NCBI GenBank assembly: GCA_008682415.1 | Contig: VANK01000001.1 | Coordinates: 682,001 to 746,000, forward strand | Length of the DNA: 64,000 nt | Direction of reading: 5' to 3' | Source: Acidobacteria bacterium AB60 | GTDB taxonomy: Bacteria; Acidobacteriota; Terriglobia; Terriglobales; Acidobacteriaceae | Shown here: one piece after another, positions 16,684-25,898 of the stretch | Layout: each line of letters starts with the position of its first letter | How positions within the stretch are numbered: position 1 is the first letter of the stretch | Program-made: the position numbers and the translations under genes | Notes under the pieces: model-generated | The model's database searches: none | What the model was told of the DNA's origin: nothing | Seen by the model: the letters and a program-made list of their open reading frames with translations, nothing else

Positions 16684-18600
16684 GCCTTCTACTGCCGGGG
16701 CGAAGAGCGAGACCACCTTCATGGGGGCGGCTTCAGGGCCTTCTGCGTCTGTGAGCAATTCCCAGCGGGTGAGGCCGGAGGCTTCTTCGAGGATCTTGGT
16801 GAACCCGAGCTTGGCGTAGTGGTCGACTACAAGCTTGTTGCGGTCGGTCGGCTTGTAGGTGCCCACGAGCTTGCGGATGCCGGCGGCGCGCGCGTGTTCG
16901 AGGAGTTCGCGGAGGATCATGTGTTCCACCTTGCGGCCGAGCACCCGGCAGCTCATGAGCCAGGTGTCGATCTCCCAGGTCTGGGGCTCGCCGGGGCGGC
17001 AGATCACGACGGAGATCATGCCGTTGTCGCCGAAGATATCGGCCAGCCGCACCTGCAGCGTGAAGACGGAGGGATCGTTCTCGGCCTCCACCACCTCGGG
17101 GTCGGTGTAGCGGCGGGTGGTCAGGTTGTACTGATTCGACTTATTTATCAGCTGGACGATGCGGGCGCGGCCCGTGGCGTCAAATGGCTGGAAGGTGATG
17201 GTCATGTCCAGCGACGCGAGGTAGGCGTCGACGCCGCCCACCTGCTTTTGCAGGTTGAGGCGCTTGGCGTTGTCCTGATAGAAGCCGGCGCGCTTGAGAT
17301 CTTCGCTGGCGAAAGCGGGCGCCTCGAAGTATCCGGCTGCGGCGAGAGTGCGGGCGTAAAACGCCGGTTCCTCAGGCAGTTCGGGGACGGCCACCTGGGG
17401 CAGCAGTTGGCGCACCAGGCCGCGTTCTACCGGATTGTCGTCGAGGAAGACCAGCGAGTCGAGGCCCAGATTGAGCTCTTCGGCGATGGCTTTGATGTTG
17501 GTGGCCTTGTCGTTCCAGTTGGCCTGGAAGACGGCGATGTGATGCAGCTTGAGGAGCATCTCGGGGTGCTTCTCGAATGGCTCGCGCGCGACCTCGTCGG
17601 TATTCTTGGATGACACGGCGATGACGATGCCGCGTTGCCGCAGGTCGAGGGCAAGGCGCTGCACGGCGAGATGGGCTTCCCCGCGGGCATCGCCCTGGGC
17701 GATCTGGATTCCGTCGAGTCCGTCATCGCCGATAACCCCTCCCCACACGGTGTTATCGAGATCAAGGACGAGCACCTTGCGGCTCTTGCCACGCAGGGCT
17801 GCGACGGTGCGGGCCACATGATCAGCGTAGAGCGGAATGAGCTCGTCAGAGAACGAGAACTTGGCCATATTCCAGAGCTGCGGGTTGTGCCATGCGGCGA
17901 GGCCGACCGTCTCGGCGATTCCGGCCACATCGAGCAGCACGTCGCCGGAGGCGAGGACGAACTCGGCAAGCCTGAGATTGATGCGATCGATGAGGCTGCG
18001 CAGGGTTCCTGGCAGGGCACGATCAAGGCTGCCGAAGAGAGGCTCGGCAGGTGCTGCGAAGGTCTGGAAGATACACACTGCGTTGCAGCCTGTCTTGATG
18101 CCGTTCCGCAGGGCCTGCAGATAGCCGATGGCGCCGTCGACAACCGCCGCCGCGGCCTCTTCGTCGCCCAGGGTGAGCTTGAGCGGCAGGGAGCGATAGT
18201 CGAAGGCAAACAGCACCGCGTCAGGCTTGGAGCTGTTGACCATGGAGTTTGGAATCAGCGCCTCCTGCGCGACCTGGTCGTAGGGAGGCTGGATCGTTTC
18301 GAGCGCAATACCGTGGCGGGCGGCGCTGCCTTCGAGCGCCGGAACGATCATGTCGACTGTGGAGTTGCTCAGGATGGCCAGACGGAATGGCGAAAGAGGG
18401 TCAAGGGACTTCCCTTCCGCGCGCGCTCTCCCCATGGCTTTGGCCAGGCGCGTGAGTTGATTCACGTCGAGCGCGTGCAAGGCAAGGGCCTGCAGTTCGC
18501 TGCCGAGCGGGGCTGGCGTGCTGGCGAGTGCTTTCAGGCGCGCGGAGAAGTCCTGGGGCGCGCGGGGAAGCCAATGCAATTCCGAATAGAGAGGGTTCAT
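16672..18600 (-). CDS. FkbH-like HAD-IIIC/GNAT protein
   Basis: A 642-residue protein of the FkbH family. Related proteins take 1,3-bisphosphoglycerate, dephosphorylate it and load a glyceryl group onto an acyl carrier protein. The HAD-IIIC core is clear: DLDNTVWGG at 280-288 (nucleophile D280, second Asp D282), then VSSKNTD and FLDDNPVERGLV. The following linker has the family-typical NKSNQYNLTTRR. A GNAT-like domain closes the protein (about 540-625, WLMSCRVLGRKVE). It lies 60 bases downstream of an ACP gene, its expected partner. No polyketide synthase is nearby, so a glyceryl or acyl modification of a polysaccharide or lipid is more likely than antibiotic synthesis. Confidence 0.88.
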   Translation of the reverse strand: MNPLYSELHWLPRAPQDFSARLKALASTPAPLGSELQALALHALDVNQLTRLAKAMGRARAEGKSLDPLSPFRLAILSNSTVDMIVPALEGSAARHGIALETIQPPYDQVAQEALIPNSMVNSSKPDAVLFAFDYRSLPLKLTLGDEEAAAAVVDGAIGYLQALRNGIKTGCNAVCIFQTFAAPAEPLFGSLDRALPGTLRSLIDRINLRLAEFVLASGDVLLDVAGIAETVGLAAWHNPQLWNMAKFSFSDELIPLYADHVARTVAALRGKSRKVLVLDLDNTVWGGVIGDDGLDGIQIAQGDARGEAHLAVQRLALDLRQRGIVIAVSSKNTDEVAREPFEKHPEMLLKLHHIAVFQANWNDKATNIKAIAEELNLGLDSLVFLDDNPVERGLVRQLLPQVAVPELPEEPAFYARTLAAAGYFEAPAFASEDLKRAGFYQDNAKRLNLQKQVGGVDAYLASLDMTITFQPFDATGRARIVQLINKSNQYNLTTRRYTDPEVVEAENDPSVFTLQVRLADIFGDNGMISVVICRPGEPQTWEIDTWLMSCRVLGRKVEHMILRELLEHARAAGIRKLVGTYKPTDRNKLVVDHYAKLGFTKILEEASGLTRWELLTDAEGPEAAPMKVVSLFAPAVEGSLV

Positions 18601-18660
18601 GGGGATGACCTTCCTGATTCCTTAATTCAAATATTGACGCAGATAATGGGAAATAACGAA

Positions 18661-18903
18661 CTACGCCGCCTGGGCCTCGATGAGGTTAACGAGATCGCCC
18701 ACGTTCTTGAGCTTCCCAATCTCCGATGTCGAAAACTTCACCTTGAACGCCTTCTCCACTGTGAGGATGAGCCGGATGTGGGTGAGACTATCCCAGCCGT
18801 CGACGTCCTTGGCAGAGAGCTCGGGAGTCACCGTGATGGAGTCGTCGTCGAACACATCGTGGAAGATGTCCGTGAGCCGGGCGTAGATCTGCGATTTATC
18901 CAT
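18661..18903 (-). CDS. Acyl carrier protein
   Basis: An 80-residue carrier protein with the four-helix ACP pattern. The phosphopantetheine attachment serine is S39 in the GWDSLTHI motif, preceded by an acidic helix (IFHDVFDDDS). It lies directly upstream of the fkbH-like gene on the same strand, so it is probably the dedicated carrier for the glyceryl or acyl group made by that protein and not the housekeeping AcpP of fatty-acid synthesis. Confidence 0.92.
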   Translation of the reverse strand: MDKSQIYARLTDIFHDVFDDDSITVTPELSAKDVDGWDSLTHIRLILTVEKAFKVKFSTSEIGKLKNVGDLVNLIEAQAA

Positions 18904-19120
18904 TTAAGGCCAAATCTCCTGATAGGAATGGGTCTGACATTCTCGGGCGGGCGGGGTACTTAACGGCAGTATACCGTTTCCGGAAGTGGTTGTTGCGCAA
19001 ATTGGCAACGGCAGCCAAAGGCTGAAGCCTGCGTCGCGCCATGCGTGACTGGGAATGGCCGGGGCGACACCCCACGAAGATCTGGTACCAAGGTTTTGGA
19101 AGGATCCGGAGTTGCGTTGG

Positions 19121-19936
19121 TTAGCCGGCGCTTTTTACGCGAACCACAGTGATCTTGGCGAATCCTTCTTCGAAGACCGGGGGCTTGAGGCGCTCAGCCA
19201 TTTTGCGCATCACCTCTTCGCTTACGGAGCGGTCGCGCTGCCGGTTGCGATCGAGACACACCTCAAGTGGCACATCAAAAAAGACCGCTTGCACCTCGTA
19301 TCCAAAGCTCTTGGCCATCTTGATCCACTGGCGGCGCTCGTGAATGGAGAGGTTGGTGGCGTCCACGTAGTTCCAGGGCATCTTGGCAATGAGCCGGGCG
19401 CGCAGCAGAGAACGTAAGGTGGAAAACACCAGGCCCTGATAGCGTTGCTCTTCGACGTCATCGAAGAGGATGTTGCGAAGGAGGTCGCTGGACAGAGGCG
19501 TAACACCGCGGCGACGGAACCAGGTCGTTTTACCGGAACCGGGAAGACCGATGGCCAGCACAACGTATCCCTTGGGGGCTTGCGCGGAGCGGTCAGCAGC
19601 CTGAGGCTCAGGCGGGGGCAGGGACGGCATCTCCGGCTGCGTTTCGACCTCCAGCCGACCCGGAGCTGCCTGGGGATTCCACTCGGGCTGAGCACGGGGA
19701 GCGCGGGGCGTTGGTGGTCGCTGCTCGCGTCCCTGCGGCGAGGGCTCCTGCCGGGGTTCGCGATATCGGCTGGGAGCGGGCTCGGGCGAACTGCCCCATG
19801 AAGCGTCGCCGGAATCCTGGGACGGCGTATCCAGATAGCTCGGCACCAGCGGAGCCGGTTGATTTGCAGGAAGTTCCTGGCCGATCTTGCCAGTGGATTC
19901 GGAGAGGTTCGGTGCGCGTCTTGAGCGTCTTCTCAT
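19121..19936 (-). CDS. P-loop kinase with proline-rich N-terminal region
   Basis: A 271-residue ATP-binding protein. The C-terminal 150 residues are a polynucleotide-kinase/zeta-toxin-like P-loop kinase: Walker A GLPGSGKT at 130-137, a substrate-site Asp in LSSDLLRNILF, a Walker-B-like YVDATNLS with the T-N typical of this group, and a lid with Arg-rich CLDRNRQRDRSV. Residues 1-120 are Pro/Arg/Glu-rich and low complexity, with no domain I recognise. The substrate is unknown; related domains phosphorylate nucleic-acid 5' ends, UDP-sugars or small molecules. It stands alone, with about 220 bases before the ACP gene. Confidence 0.75.
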   Translation of the reverse strand: MRRRSRRAPNLSESTGKIGQELPANQPAPLVPSYLDTPSQDSGDASWGSSPEPAPSRYREPRQEPSPQGREQRPPTPRAPRAQPEWNPQAAPGRLEVETQPEMPSLPPPEPQAADRSAQAPKGYVVLAIGLPGSGKTTWFRRRGVTPLSSDLLRNILFDDVEEQRYQGLVFSTLRSLLRARLIAKMPWNYVDATNLSIHERRQWIKMAKSFGYEVQAVFFDVPLEVCLDRNRQRDRSVSEEVMRKMAERLKPPVFEEGFAKITVVRVKSAG

Positions 19937-20106
19937 GCCGGCTTAGCCATTTACTAGTATCGGGATAACACACTGCCCGCGCCCGCTGCAAATGATGTGC
20001 ACTCCGTCACATACCAATGTGTGTCCGGCACCGCAAACTGGCGTTGAGCGCTCTTTGGAGTACAAAGCGGTCGGCGGGTCGATTTGGTTCCCGTTGACAA
20101 GAGTGT

Positions 20107-20112
20107 TAGGAT
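20107..20112 (+). promoter_or_regulatory. Possible -10 element of gapA promoter
   Basis: TAGGAT, with TTGGTT 17 bases upstream (20084-20089), 120 bases before the gapA start. A TTGACA at 20094-20099 is nearby but has no partner at the right spacing. The assignment is tentative. The 295-base gap before gapA otherwise shows no gene. Confidence 0.25.
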
Positions 20113-20231
20113 CATGGGTTTGGTGGAATTGCCTTTTGGGCTGCATTGCTGGCCGCTTCGTTGTGCCGGTCCAGCCGCCGAACGCCTCGAATTCAATCCC
20201 AGTTTTAACGCGTACGAAGGAGAATACCCGC

Positions 20232-21236
<1,005 letters not shown>

Positions 21237-21238
21237 GG

Positions 21239-21270
21239 CAGTGGTCAGTGATCAGTGTTCAGTGATCAGT
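21239..21270. repeat. CAGTGAT heptad repeat array 3
   Basis: Four 7-base units (CAGTGGT, CAGTGAT, CAGTGTT, CAGTGAT) plus CAGT, starting two bases after the gapA stop codon. Together with the inverted array at 21349-21383 it can form a long imperfect stem enclosing about 80 bases. Confidence 0.85.
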
Positions 21271-21348
21271 CTTCGCTTTTCACATGAACACCGAGCACTG
21301 GCCCGCTCCTCTAACTGGAGACAGTGGTCAATGATCTGCCTGTTTCTG

Positions 21349-21383
21349 ATCACTGACCACTGATCACTGTTCACTGACCACTG
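21349..21383. repeat. Inverted heptad repeat array 4
   Basis: Five 7-base units on the opposite strand sense (ATCACTG, ACCACTG, ATCACTG, TTCACTG, ACCACTG), ending just before the ridA start. A partial direct-sense unit lies at 21322-21335 (CAGTGGT, CAATGAT). The array may occlude or structure the ridA leader. Confidence 0.85.
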
Positions 21384-21389
21384 GTGCCT

Positions 21390-21791
21390 ATGCGACAAAA
21401 CATCTCTGGCGGATCTCCCTTCGAGCCCATCATCGGCTTCTCCCGCGCCGTGCGCGTGGGGAACATTGTTCATCTTGCCGGCACTGGCCCGGTAGGCGCG
21501 GACAATGAAGATGCCGCCGGGCAGACGCGGCGCATCTTCGCCATCGCGGAAAAGGCCCTCGGCGAAGCCGGTGCAACGTTCCATGACGTCGTCCGCACCC
21601 GCATGTACCTCACCCACACCGAAGACTGGGAAGCCATCGGTCGCGTGCACGGCGAGTTCTTCGGCTCCGTCCGTCCCGCCGCCACCATGGTCGTTGTCGC
21701 CGCGTTACTCAATCCCAACTGGCGCATCGAAATCGAGATGGACGCTGTGATCTCCGACGCTCGAGAGGGCACCGAGCCTGAAGACAACTAA
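21390..21791 (+). CDS. RidA family (YjgF/YER057c/UK114) protein
   Basis: A 133-residue member of the RidA family. RidA proteins hydrolyse reactive enamine/imine intermediates made by PLP enzymes. Family features are VGNIVHLAGTGPVG, the conserved Arg in VRTRMYLTHTEDW, and the late block VRPAATMVVVAALLNP with the Arg that binds the substrate carboxylate. ATG 21390 is the likely start; GTG 21384 is possible and sits against the repeat array. It lies between gapA and pgk, probably in the same transcript, an unusual place for this gene. The exact subfamily is not resolved. Confidence 0.88.
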   Translation: MRQNISGGSPFEPIIGFSRAVRVGNIVHLAGTGPVGADNEDAAGQTRRIFAIAEKALGEAGATFHDVVRTRMYLTHTEDWEAIGRVHGEFFGSVRPAATMVVVAALLNPNWRIEIEMDAVISDAREGTEPEDN

Positions 21792-21793
21792 AG

Positions 21794-21872
21794 GCAGTGA
21801 ACCGAACTCAAATTCGAGAACTGTTCACTGGATCACCAACTTACTTCTTCATTGACCACAGTCCACTGAAAG
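21794..21872. repeat. Degenerate heptad repeat remnants
   Basis: Scattered partial units in both senses (CAGTGAA near 21795, GTTCACTGGATCAC near 21823-21836, ATTGACCACAGTCCACTG near 21852-21869) fill the ridA-pgk gap. They look like a decayed copy of the intact arrays. Confidence 0.5.
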
Positions 21873-21879
21873 GCCGGCC

Positions 21880-23097
21880 ATGCCCAAGCTCTCCATTCGC
21901 GACATCGATCTCAAGAACAAGCACGTCTTCATTCGCGTTGATTTCAATGTGCCGCTCACGGAAGACGGCCAGACGATCACCGACGACACGCGTATCGTGG
22001 CCACCCTGCCAACGATCGAGTACGCCATTCGCCATCACGCCAAGGTGATTCTTGCGTCGCATCTCGGCCGTCCCAAAGGCAAGCCCAATCCAAAGTATTC
22101 GCTGCGTCCGGTTGTCGACCGGCTTCGGGAGCTGCTGGACAAGAAGGAAGACAACTACTCCATCAACGTGGCCTTTTCCCCGGACTGCGTCGGCGAGATA
22201 GCCGAGGAGATGTCGCGTCAGCTGGAATCCGGCCAAGTACTGCTGCTGGAGAACCCGCGTTATCACGCCGAGGAAGAGGCCAACGATCCACATTTTTCCA
22301 AGCAATTGGCTTCGCTCGCGGAGATCTATGTGAATGACGCGTTCGGATCCGCGCATCGCGCACATGCCTCCACCGAGGGCATCACGCACTACCTCAAGCC
22401 CTCGGTCGCGGGCCTGTTGATGGAGAAAGAGATTACTTATCTGGGGAAGGCACTTGAGTCGCCCGAGAAGCCCTTCGTGGCCATCATCGGCGGGTCGAAG
22501 ATCTCGGGCAAGATCGACGTCATTCAAAACCTGCTGGACAAGGTCGACACGCTGGTGATCGTGGGTGGCATGGCTTATACCTTCTACCGGGCGCTCGGCG
22601 TCTCCACCGCCAAGTCGCTGGTGGAGGAGGACAAGATCGAGCTTGCCAAGGAGACACTCGCCAAGGCAAAAGCCAAGGGCGTTAACTTGATGCTCCCGCA
22701 AGACAACGTTCTCGCCGACAGCTTTGCTAATGACGCCAAGACGCAGGTGTGGGACTCGAGCCAGAACTTCCCTGCCGACTGGCAGGGCCTCGACATCGGA
22801 CCGAAGTCGGTTGCGGCTATTGAAGAGGTCGTCTCGACAGCTCGAACGATCGTGTGGAACGGCCCTGCGGGCGTCTTCGAATTCCCCACCTTTGCCAAGG
22901 GGACCAACGCCATTGCGAAGGCGGTGGCTGCCAATCGTGCCGCCACTTCGATCATTGGGGGCGGCGATAGTGTGAGCGCCATTAACCAGGCAGGTGTGGC
23001 CGACAAGATCACGCACATCTCCACCGGCGGGGGCGCCTCGCTGGAGTTTCTAGAAGGCAAGAAACTGCCGGGCGTGGAAGCGCTCACCGACAAGTAG
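21880..23097 (+). CDS. pgk: Phosphoglycerate kinase
   Basis: A 405-residue glycolytic enzyme that transfers phosphate from 1,3-bisphosphoglycerate to ADP. Hallmarks: the substrate-binding block RVDFNVPLTEDG near the N-terminus, HLGRPKGKPNP, the hinge region AIIGGSKISGKIDV, the nucleotide-binding WNGPAGVFEFP, and the C-terminal GGGDSV and STGGGASLEFLEG. Length is normal. It follows gapA and ridA on the same strand. Its convergent neighbour is the fucosidase gene, with overlapping hairpins between them. Confidence 0.97.
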   Translation: MPKLSIRDIDLKNKHVFIRVDFNVPLTEDGQTITDDTRIVATLPTIEYAIRHHAKVILASHLGRPKGKPNPKYSLRPVVDRLRELLDKKEDNYSINVAFSPDCVGEIAEEMSRQLESGQVLLLENPRYHAEEEANDPHFSKQLASLAEIYVNDAFGSAHRAHASTEGITHYLKPSVAGLLMEKEITYLGKALESPEKPFVAIIGGSKISGKIDVIQNLLDKVDTLVIVGGMAYTFYRALGVSTAKSLVEEDKIELAKETLAKAKAKGVNLMLPQDNVLADSFANDAKTQVWDSSQNFPADWQGLDIGPKSVAAIEEVVSTARTIVWNGPAGVFEFPTFAKGTNAIAKAVAANRAATSIIGGGDSVSAINQAGVADKITHISTGGGASLEFLEGKKLPGVEALTDK

Positions 23098-23115
23098 CAA
23101 GTAGCCAGTTGTGTA

Positions 23116-23163
23116 CGGCAGATCAAATCCGATCTGCCGCAGACTAGGCGGCAGTCTGCGGCA
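23116..23163. terminator. Overlapping hairpins between convergent pgk and fucosidase genes
   Basis: Two inverted repeats share bases. CGGCAGATC pairs with GATCTGCCG (23116-23124/23131-23139), and TGCCGCAGACT pairs with AGTCTGCGGCA (23135-23145/23153-23163). Both are perfect, 9 and 11 bases, and cannot form fully at once. Their position between two stop codons suggests bidirectional termination. There is no clear U-tract. Confidence 0.5.
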
Positions 23164-23188
23164 ACCTCACCGCAGCTACGATGCTCGT

Positions 23189-24904
23189 CTACTCCGGCCG
23201 CCCACACTGGCAGGGCGGATTTCCGGAGTCCGTGTATGTGTCCGCATTTGTCTTCAGTCCCGTAATCTTCAAGACGAAAGCCTCGTGAGGTTGCGCATCT
23301 GCGGGCAGGCTCACCACGAGCCCGGAAGCATCCTGCTTGAACGGTATCCCCTGGCCTCCGAGCAGGGTTACAGAGCGGACGGATCCCGCGGGCCCGTTCT
23401 GCGGCAAAGAGCTGATCGTAACGGCGGTTCCGGTAGACCGATCCATCACGATCGCGTAGAGATCATCCTTCTTTACTGTGAAGTAGATGTGCTCGTTGCC
23501 GTTCTCTTCGAACTTGGTCCACGAGTGGGTATCGTAGATCGCCTCCCCGTTGATATCCAGCCACTTGCCGACAGCTAAAAGCGTGTCCTGCTGATCCTGG
23601 GGAATGGTTCCATCCGCCTTCGGCGAAACGTTGAGCAACAGGGTGCCGTTCTTGCTCACCGTATCTACCAACCATGCAATCACAGTCTGAGGCGAATTGG
23701 CTTTGAGACCTTCGACGTACCCCCAACTGCCGTTGCCGATTGGCCTGTCCACAACCCAAGAGCCGTAGCGGATGCCGTCGGGCGGGCCGCCTTCGAAATC
23801 TAGGATCGAGCCGATTGTCTTGGTGTTTGTTCCGGATGGCGCGAAGGCAGCTTTCTTGGTGGTGAATGACACCTCTTTGCCCCAGCTCCTGGCCCGATTG
23901 TAGTAATACGCGGCAATCTGCAGCTTCAGGGGGTCGATGTGCCGCTGGTCGACGCCGTTATCAAAATAGATAAGGTCGGGCTGGTATTTATCGATGAGCT
24001 CGACGTTGCGCTCATACCAGTTCACCAGAAAGCGCTTCATAGCTGCATTACTGCGGTCGGCGTAGTTATAGAAGTCAGCCCACTTTGGGTCGTACAAATC
24101 GACCTTTTCGGCCCTCATTTTCTCGGCCAGGTCGAGCGGTGGATTGATGAACTCGAAGTTTTCAATCCCGTGATTCGCGACTCCCAGCTTCATTCCGTGC
24201 TTGCGTACGGCAACTGCCAGTTCGCCGATGATGTCCCTTTTCGGTCCCATCTGCATGGAGTTGAACGGCGTTACCTTGCTGTCCCACATGGCAAAGTTCT
24301 CGTGGTGCTGGGCGCCTGGCATGACGTACTGGGCACCCGCTTTCTTGAACAGCGTGGCCCAGGCGTCGGCATCGAAATGCTCCGCCTTGAACATAGGGAT
24401 GAAGTCCTTGTAGCCGAACTTCTCCGGCGGCCCAAAGTGCTGCGTGTGCCATGCGCGCGTACTGTTGGGACCGTTGTTGCTTCCAAGAGACAAATCGTTT
24501 CCGCCCAGCACCTTCAATACGCTGTCATCCCCGCCCGCATACAGAAACTTCTCGTACCACTCGTTGCCGTGCGCGGGCACTGAGAAGATGCCAAAATGCA
24601 TGAAGATGCCCAGCTTTGCTCCCCTGAACCAGGCAGGGACCTTATAGTTCTCCTTGAGCGATTCCCAGGTTGGTTTCACTGGTCCAGGAGCCATGGGGGT
24701 GGGAATCTGCTTGACAGCATCTTCCACTACACGCTGGCTCGTCTCGGGGGCCATATCAAAACCAAGGCTATTGCCACCCTCCCCCGCACTCTGCGCTGCC
24801 AAGTGCGCCGAGCCGTTCATGAGCAATGCACAGGCTATGGACAAAATGGCGCGCTGCGCTGTTCCCAGCCGTAGTGGAGTCCTGTTCTGATTGAGGTCGT
24901 CCAT
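23189..24904 (-). CDS. Secreted GH29 alpha-L-fucosidase
   Basis: A 571-residue glycoside hydrolase family 29 protein that releases terminal alpha-L-fucose from plant, fungal or animal glycans. The N-terminal hydrophobic segment (about residues 16-37) is a signal peptide. The catalytic barrel begins near 80 with KVPAWFRGAKLGIFMHFGIFSVPAHGNEW, here cited only as its WF-K-G-HFG pattern. GAQHHENFAMWDS and YQPDLIYFDNGV follow, with D315 the likely nucleophile. After the barrel there is a domain with LLNVSPKADGTIP and a beta-rich C-terminus. It is the first gene of the insert between pgk and tpiA. Confidence 0.9.
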   Translation of the reverse strand: MDDLNQNRTPLRLGTAQRAILSIACALLMNGSAHLAAQSAGEGGNSLGFDMAPETSQRVVEDAVKQIPTPMAPGPVKPTWESLKENYKVPAWFRGAKLGIFMHFGIFSVPAHGNEWYEKFLYAGGDDSVLKVLGGNDLSLGSNNGPNSTRAWHTQHFGPPEKFGYKDFIPMFKAEHFDADAWATLFKKAGAQYVMPGAQHHENFAMWDSKVTPFNSMQMGPKRDIIGELAVAVRKHGMKLGVANHGIENFEFINPPLDLAEKMRAEKVDLYDPKWADFYNYADRSNAAMKRFLVNWYERNVELIDKYQPDLIYFDNGVDQRHIDPLKLQIAAYYYNRARSWGKEVSFTTKKAAFAPSGTNTKTIGSILDFEGGPPDGIRYGSWVVDRPIGNGSWGYVEGLKANSPQTVIAWLVDTVSKNGTLLLNVSPKADGTIPQDQQDTLLAVGKWLDINGEAIYDTHSWTKFEENGNEHIYFTVKKDDLYAIVMDRSTGTAVTISSLPQNGPAGSVRSVTLLGGQGIPFKQDASGLVVSLPADAQPHEAFVLKITGLKTNADTYTDSGNPPCQCGRPE

Positions 24905-24942
24905 TTTGCCTGATCTCTCCTTGAAGTTGAAAGTTCGGAATA

Positions 24943-25149
24943 CTACGCATGAGGAAATGAAATCTTCAAGTCTGGTGGTTCAAACAGCACACCGTTTGTT
25001 GCCGCCCTGCGGCTCATTCCCTCGAGCAAGGGTATATCGCCGTACCGCTCAGAATGCGCGGTGCTAAGCCACTCCCAGCCCGGTTTCAGCTTCTTCGGAC
25101 ACACGGGACAGATTTCGCCATTTATTCGCCATGAGGGTTGCCGTTGCAT
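24943..25149 (-). CDS. Possible small protein with CPVC motif
   Basis: A 68-residue reading frame opening MQRQPSWRINGEICPVCPKK. The single CPVC pair and the well-formed hydrophilic sequence after it (GWEWLSTAHSERYGDIPLL) look protein-like, but no ribosome site is obvious and I know no family. It lies between the fucosidase and the divergent gene at 25269. If it is not a gene, the 24905-25268 interval is a plain promoter region. Confidence 0.35.
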   Translation of the reverse strand: MQRQPSWRINGEICPVCPKKLKPGWEWLSTAHSERYGDIPLLEGMSRRAATNGVLFEPPDLKISFPHA

Positions 25150-25268
25150 GAGGAAGAGATGCTTACACGGGCCGGGAGAATAGCGAGCACCAACCGGTTT
25201 GACTCTCCATTCCGGCAATCCCTGATCGGCTCGCGCCGCTCCCGTAGTATCGAACGCAGGAGTTCCTG

Positions 25269-25895
25269 GTGCCCTATTACACGCGCGTCCTCTCAAAGCA
25301 CGACGAATTCCCTGCTCTCGAAGAACTATCCGATCAACTGCGGGCAAACCACCCCGACTTCCGCCTCATTCTCGAAGAGGGCTCCGCGGAGGAATGGGAG
25401 AGTCTGCTGCTCGCATCGAGCGATGGGGTCGAGGTTGCGGTTCTGGAGCGGAATCCCGTATTCGACGGGTCGATCGGTCAAGATGAGATCGCGGATTTTC
25501 TGGAAGACCTCTCCGACGCCAAGCCGGAGGCCAATGTCGGATGGCTCACCGAGTACCTGGACGAGGTAAAGACGATCTATGCCTTCCAGCATCTACAGGG
25601 GTCCGAAACGGTGGACGGCAGCAATGCCCTTCATGCACTGCGCACGGCCTTGTGGGAGCGAGGCGAAGCCATCCTGCAGGCCGACAACGAAGGCTTCACG
25701 AACGAGGAGGGGTATCACATCGTTTGGCAGTTCTCCGAGGGAGTTTCAGGACCCTGGAACATGGCGGTCCTGCAGGACGGCACCTGGATGCACTTCACCA
25801 TGGATCTCGGCGATCCCGATCATCGTGCCGCGTTTGTCAGCGGCGAAGCGCCCGCCGACCTTCCCGTGAAGCCCTCCACGGGTCGGGAGCAGTAG
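25269..25895 (+). CDS. Hypothetical acidic protein
   Basis: A 208-residue, strongly acidic, soluble protein of unknown function. It starts at GTG 25269 with AGGAG at 25259-25263. There is no signal peptide or membrane segment. Acidic runs (EEGSAEEWESL, DEIADFLEDLSDAKPEA) are followed by a central helical region and a beta-rich end (GPWNMAVLQDGTWMHFTMDLG). It converges with the RIP-like gene, leaving three bases between the stop codons. An acidic neighbour to a toxin-like gene raises the possibility of an antidote, but convergent order argues against a classic toxin-antitoxin operon, so I do not assign this. Confidence 0.7.
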   Translation: MPYYTRVLSKHDEFPALEELSDQLRANHPDFRLILEEGSAEEWESLLLASSDGVEVAVLERNPVFDGSIGQDEIADFLEDLSDAKPEANVGWLTEYLDEVKTIYAFQHLQGSETVDGSNALHALRTALWERGEAILQADNEGFTNEEGYHIVWQFSEGVSGPWNMAVLQDGTWMHFTMDLGDPDHRAAFVSGEAPADLPVKPSTGREQ

Positions 25896-25898
25896 GGT

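Noticed and set aside
16672..18903. A methoxymalonyl-ACP antibiotic cluster
   Set aside because: Only FkbH-like and ACP genes are present; the acyl-CoA dehydrogenase, 3-hydroxyacyl dehydrogenase, methyltransferase and PKS genes of such clusters are missing.
20094..20099. TTGACA as the -35 of the gapA promoter
   Set aside because: The position 17 bases downstream reads GGTTTG, not a -10 element; TAGGAT is too close to it. The pair TTGGTT/TAGGAT is a weak alternative.
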